Notes under the pieces: generated by a model
The model's input: the letters and a program-made list of their open reading frames with translations, nothing else
Database searches by the model: none
What the model was told of the DNA's origin: nothing
Translations under genes and position numbers: made by a program
In this document: positions 60,868 to 64,000 of the stretch, one piece after another
Numbering within the stretch: the first letter of the stretch is position 1
Layout: each line of letters starts with the position of its first letter
Assembly (NCBI RefSeq): GCF_002998925.1
Contig: NZ_CP027228.1
Coordinates: 1-64,000, forward strand
From: Mogibacterium diversum
Lineage (GTDB): Bacteria; Bacillota; Clostridia; Peptostreptococcales; Anaerovoracaceae
Direction of reading: 5' to 3'
DNA length: 64,000 nt

Positions 60868-62160
60868 ATGGATATAACGATTAAAATAAATAACTATAAG
60901 AGTGCAACGGCTAGCAAGGCTAGAAGCCCTCACATTGCTCTTGTCGCCGCAGCAGGTAAGGGTACACGCATGGGTGCGGAGATTCCCAAGCAGCTTATGA
61001 GCTACAAAGGGATGACAGTGGTTGAGCGAACGGCGTCCGTCTTTGCGGCACACGAGGAGATAGATGCGGTATTTCTCCTCATACCACAAGATAAGGAATA
61101 CGATGAGACATTCTTTCAAATAGCGGATAGGCTAGAATGCTTGTACGGCAAGCCTATCCGCTGTTCGTATGGTGGAAGTTCCCGAGGAGAGTCAGTTTTC
61201 CATGGGCTCGAAGCTATTTCGGATTACTTATCTAAGAACTGTGAAATTGATAATAGCGACTCCATAGAGGCCTGCGAAGCGGTGATATTGATTCATGATG
61301 CAGCTAGGGCAGAGATAACTGAAGAGATTATCGATAGAAATATCGCAGCTATGAGAGATAATGAGGCTACATGCACTGTGGTTCCGATGATTGATTCGCT
61401 CAGGATGACAGAAAAATCAGCAAGTGAATTTTTTGACGACTTGTCATCACATAATGATTATCTTATAATTAATAGTAAATCTATTGATAGAGATAGGGTA
61501 GTCGCTGTGCAGACGCCACAGTGCTTTAAACTAAGCAGCTTGATGGCTGCTTACGACAAGGCGAGGCGTGATGGATATGTCGGTACAGATGATGCCTCTA
61601 TCGCGGAGCATTTTGGGATAGACATAGCTCTAGTTGAAGGAGATTATGCCAACACCAAGATAACTACCGGAAAGGACATCCCTATGGGAATACGAGTAGG
61701 TACAGGATATGATGTTCATAGACTCGCCGAAGGGCACAGACTTATACTGTGCGGGGTCCCACTCCCGAGTGACAGAGGGCTGGTCGGACATTCGGACGCT
61801 GATGTGGCAACACATGCGCTGATGGACGCGCTGCTCGGAGCAGCATGCTTAGGCGATATAGGAAAGCATTTTCCTGATACAGATGATAGATATAAGGGTG
61901 CGGATAGCATCGCGCTTCTCCGCGAAGTGAAGGAGAAAATCGGCGACGTAAGTATCGGCAATGTCGACATCACGATAATAGCTGAGAGACCTAAACTGGC
62001 ACCCTATATAGATAAGATGAGAGAGAACATAGCCATGGCACTTGAGATGCCAATTGGCGCGGTAAACGTGAAAGCGACTACGACAGAGAAGCTTGGATTT
62101 ACCGGAAGAGAAGAAGGCATTGCAGCGCAAGCTGTTTGCACAATAGAAGGGAGATTTTAA
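60868..62160 (+). CDS. ispDF: Bifunctional IspD/IspF of the MEP isoprenoid pathway
   Basis: The 430-residue protein is a fusion. IspD is at about residues 22-255 ([20 protein letters not shown]-type [20 protein letters not shown]) and makes CDP-methylerythritol. IspF begins at about residue 273 ([48 protein letters not shown]) and makes the cyclic diphosphate. IspE of the intermediate step is not in the window. The ATG has AAAGG directly adjacent, with no proper spacing, and no other in-frame start exists upstream, since a TAA lies two codons before. Translation start efficiency may depend on the leader structure. Confidence 0.93.
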   Translation: MDITIKINNYKSATASKARSPHIALVAAAGKGTRMGAEIPKQLMSYKGMTVVERTASVFAAHEEIDAVFLLIPQDKEYDETFFQIADRLECLYGKPIRCSYGGSSRGESVFHGLEAISDYLSKNCEIDNSDSIEACEAVILIHDAARAEITEEIIDRNIAAMRDNEATCTVVPMIDSLRMTEKSASEFFDDLSSHNDYLIINSKSIDRDRVVAVQTPQCFKLSSLMAAYDKARRDGYVGTDDASIAEHFGIDIALVEGDYANTKITTGKDIPMGIRVGTGYDVHRLAEGHRLILCGVPLPSDRGLVGHSDADVATHALMDALLGAACLGDIGKHFPDTDDRYKGADSIALLREVKEKIGDVSIGNVDITIIAERPKLAPYIDKMRENIAMALEMPIGAVNVKATTTEKLGFTGREEGIAAQAVCTIEGRF

Positions 62161-62162
62161 CT

Positions 62163-63899
62163 ATGAAATTATCGAGGCTCCATCTCAAGACGTTGAGAGA
62201 AGCACCAAATGAAGCAGAACTAGTCAGCCACAAGCTGATGATTAGAGCTAACCTGATTAAGAAGGAAGCTGCTGGTATATATACATTCATGCCATTTGGC
62301 TGGAGGACAATAAGAAAGATAGAGGAGATAGTAAGACAGGAGCAGGATAGAATCGGCTGCCAAGAGCTTCACATGCCTCACGTAAATCCATCCGAGCTAT
62401 GGAAGGAGTCCGGCAGATGGTACGCTTACGGACCAGAGCTATGGAGAATCAAGGACAGAAATGGTAGAGATTTCTGCCTCGTTCCTACATGTGAGGAACT
62501 ATGTACGAACATTGTAAAGCAGGAGGTTTCTTCATACAGAGAGCTTCCTCTTCAGCTATACCACATCCAGTTCAAGTATCGTGACGAAGCTCGTCCAAGA
62601 TATGGACTTATGAGATCGCGTGAGTTCATCATGAAGGACGCGTATTCATTTGACAGAACTCCAGAAGACCTAGAAGAGGCTTATAGACTTCAGTACGAGG
62701 CATACGTAAGAACATTTACAAGATGCGGCCTAGACTTCAGAATCGTAGAAGCTGACAACGGCCCAATCGGTGGAAGCAACTCGCACGAATTCTCTGCTCT
62801 TTCTAACGTTGGTGAGAGCGAAATCGCATACTGCGAGAAGTGCGACATGGCGGCTACTATCGAGAGAGCTGAGTGCATCGATGATAAGCCAGTAGATGAG
62901 CCAGAGCAAGAACTAGAGGCGGTTTATACACCAGGTACTAAGACTATCAAGGATGTATGTGACTATCTAGGGGTGGATGAAAAGAAAACTATCAAGGCTC
63001 TCATGTTTACTACCTTTGATCAGGATTTAAATCCAGCTGACTACGTTTGCGTGTTTATCAGAGGAGATAGAGACGTTAATATGATTAAGCTTGTAAATGC
63101 TCTTGGAATCCCTGAACACTACATCGAGTTTGCGGATGAGGATGAGATGGGACCTGTTACAGGCATCGTTGGTGGATTTACTGGACCGGTTGGAATTCAC
63201 AACTGCAAGATCGTTGTCGATAGCGAGCTAGTTGGAACCAAGAACATGGTTGCTGGAGCTAACAAGGAAGATCACCATATGAAGGGCGTTTGCTACGGCA
63301 GAGACTATGTTGGAGACATCGTAACGGATATCAAGACGCTCAAGGAAGGCGATCCATGCCCACACTGTGGAGCTCCAATCAAGCATACAAGAGGCATTGA
63401 GGTTGGACAGATCTTCAAGCTAGGAACTAAGTACTCAGAGTCGATGAATGCAACGTATAAGGATGAGAACGGCGAAGACCAGATCTACTGGATGGGATGC
63501 TACGGAGTTGGCGTTACAAGAACTATGCAGGCCATCGTTGAGCAGAGTCACGATGATAAGGGTATCATCTGGCCAATGTCAGTTGCTCCTTACCACGTAA
63601 TCGTAACTGTTATCAACCCTAAGGATGAGCTTCAGATGGATCTTGCTAATAAGATTGAGTCTGAACTTGAAGCTAAGCGCGTTGAAGTTATAGTAGATGA
63701 CAGGGATGAGAGAGCTGGTGTTAAGTTCAACGATGCTGACCTAATCGGTATTCCTGTTAGAATCACAGTTGGAAAGCTCGCTAAGGACGGCAACGTTGAG
63801 TACAAGCTAAGACGCGAAGAGAGTAACGAGGTTCTTTCTGCAGAGGATGCAATCAAGGCAGCAGCAGAACTCGTTGACAAGGAAATCTTCGGACTATAA
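62163..63899 (+). CDS. proS: Prolyl-tRNA synthetase with YbaK-type editing insertion
   Basis: ProRS charges tRNA-Pro. The 578-residue bacterial-type enzyme has class II motifs (FKYRDEARPRYGLMRSREF; YGVGVTRTMQAI) and an editing insertion (about 240-390; DYLGVDEKKTIKALMFT; GGFTGPVG) that removes mischarged Ala. Start ATG 62163 follows AGAAGGGAG; an upstream frame start overlaps ispDF. It lies two bases after the ispDF stop, so both are one transcript. No terminator is clear downstream. Confidence 0.95.
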   Translation: MKLSRLHLKTLREAPNEAELVSHKLMIRANLIKKEAAGIYTFMPFGWRTIRKIEEIVRQEQDRIGCQELHMPHVNPSELWKESGRWYAYGPELWRIKDRNGRDFCLVPTCEELCTNIVKQEVSSYRELPLQLYHIQFKYRDEARPRYGLMRSREFIMKDAYSFDRTPEDLEEAYRLQYEAYVRTFTRCGLDFRIVEADNGPIGGSNSHEFSALSNVGESEIAYCEKCDMAATIERAECIDDKPVDEPEQELEAVYTPGTKTIKDVCDYLGVDEKKTIKALMFTTFDQDLNPADYVCVFIRGDRDVNMIKLVNALGIPEHYIEFADEDEMGPVTGIVGGFTGPVGIHNCKIVVDSELVGTKNMVAGANKEDHHMKGVCYGRDYVGDIVTDIKTLKEGDPCPHCGAPIKHTRGIEVGQIFKLGTKYSESMNATYKDENGEDQIYWMGCYGVGVTRTMQAIVEQSHDDKGIIWPMSVAPYHVIVTVINPKDELQMDLANKIESELEAKRVEVIVDDRDERAGVKFNDADLIGIPVRITVGKLAKDGNVEYKLRREESNEVLSAEDAIKAAAELVDKEIFGL

Positions 63900-63958
63900 T
63901 ACCGAAGGTACAATATTAATCACAAGGTGATTTACAGTCCTGAGAATTAGGAGGAAAA

Positions 63959-64000
63959 ATGCTGGAACTATTCGTCACATTTTTCAAACTGGGATTGTTC
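63959..64000 (+). CDS. Start of a probable chromate-transporter-like membrane protein (cut by the window edge)
   Basis: Only MLELFVTFFKLGLF is visible. It matches the common start of ChrA-type transporters (LFxTFxKIGLFSFGGG), which in Firmicutes often occur as two short half-size genes. TAGGAGGA precedes the ATG. The call rests on 14 residues. Confidence 0.45.
   Translation, partial: MLELFVTFFKLGLF

Overview
The window looks like a chromosomal segment of an anaerobic, low-to-mid-GC Gram-positive bacterium of the class Clostridia. The evidence is mixed but consistent: strong AGGAGG ribosome-binding sites with many TTG/GTG starts, consensus TTGACA-17-TATAAT promoters, a threonine T-box leader, CsoR, NiaR and CarD regulators, a SpoIIE-type phosphatase, an [FeFe]-hydrogenase-like Fe-S protein, an aldo/keto reductase with a ferredoxin tail, a fused IspDF and a sortase-like surface protein. 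A Mogibacterium/[Eubacterium] (family XIII) affiliation is a guess. I see no rRNA, no complete tRNA, no insertion sequence, no prophage and no CRISPR array.

Layout. 1-3300: a truncated flavoprotein (minus), a ZIP metal transporter, a uracil-DNA-glycosylase-like protein and an aldo/keto reductase. 3471-6523: a copper operon (CsoR box, csoR, copA) in which the CopA tail carries a CopZ-like domain with its own internal ribosome-binding site. 6597-12977: an aminotransferase, luxS-mtnN, cysK with a structured leader, an IscR/CymR-like regulator, and an orphan LytTR regulator with a serine-rich membrane protein. 13078-16654: ferrous iron uptake (feoA-feoA-feoB, two tiny membrane proteins, an HMA protein). 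16810-18186: an SPFH protein and an Arc-like repressor under a promoter with a candidate operator. 19314-23501: a hydrogenase-like sensor with a PAS domain, a SpoIIE phosphatase, and rarA. 23744-25935: two overlapping COG0523 metallochaperone GTPases, one with four His/Cys-rich tandem repeats.

26148-33578 is a membrane-stress and export region: a two-component system with an ABC transporter, a GntR (YtrA-type) regulator with its ABC transporter behind a 44-bp near-perfect palindrome, and a MATE pump. 33768-40915 holds an Rrf2 regulator, a UPF0126/TRIC-like channel, a PduL-like acyltransferase, a RarD-type transporter, a stand-alone PTS IIC protein behind a perfect 30-bp palindrome, niaR, and thrS with its T-box. 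41012-43454 is an accessory cluster (CbrC, a PH-like membrane protein, an Imm26-like protein, an unknown).

43542-52840 mixes housekeeping genes (asnS, an EF-G-like GTPase, radA) with an AI-2E-family transporter, a macro-domain/VWA pair and a low-molecular-weight tyrosine phosphatase. 53053-58913 contains a minus-strand two-component system and a 1165-residue surface protein (EF-hand, leucine-rich repeats, MucBP, VQTGD tail). 59139-64000 is a conserved block: carD, yacL, ispDF, proS and the start of a chromate-transporter-like gene. Metal handling is the main recurring theme: ZIP, CsoR/CopA, Feo, HMA proteins and COG0523.

The most interesting places are the internal CopZ start in copA, the hydrogenase-like sensor with its phosphatase, the pseudoknot-like leader of ispDF, the palindrome-controlled PTS IIC gene next to niaR, and the SPFH/Arc pair. 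All functions are read from sequence motifs and family knowledge without database searches.
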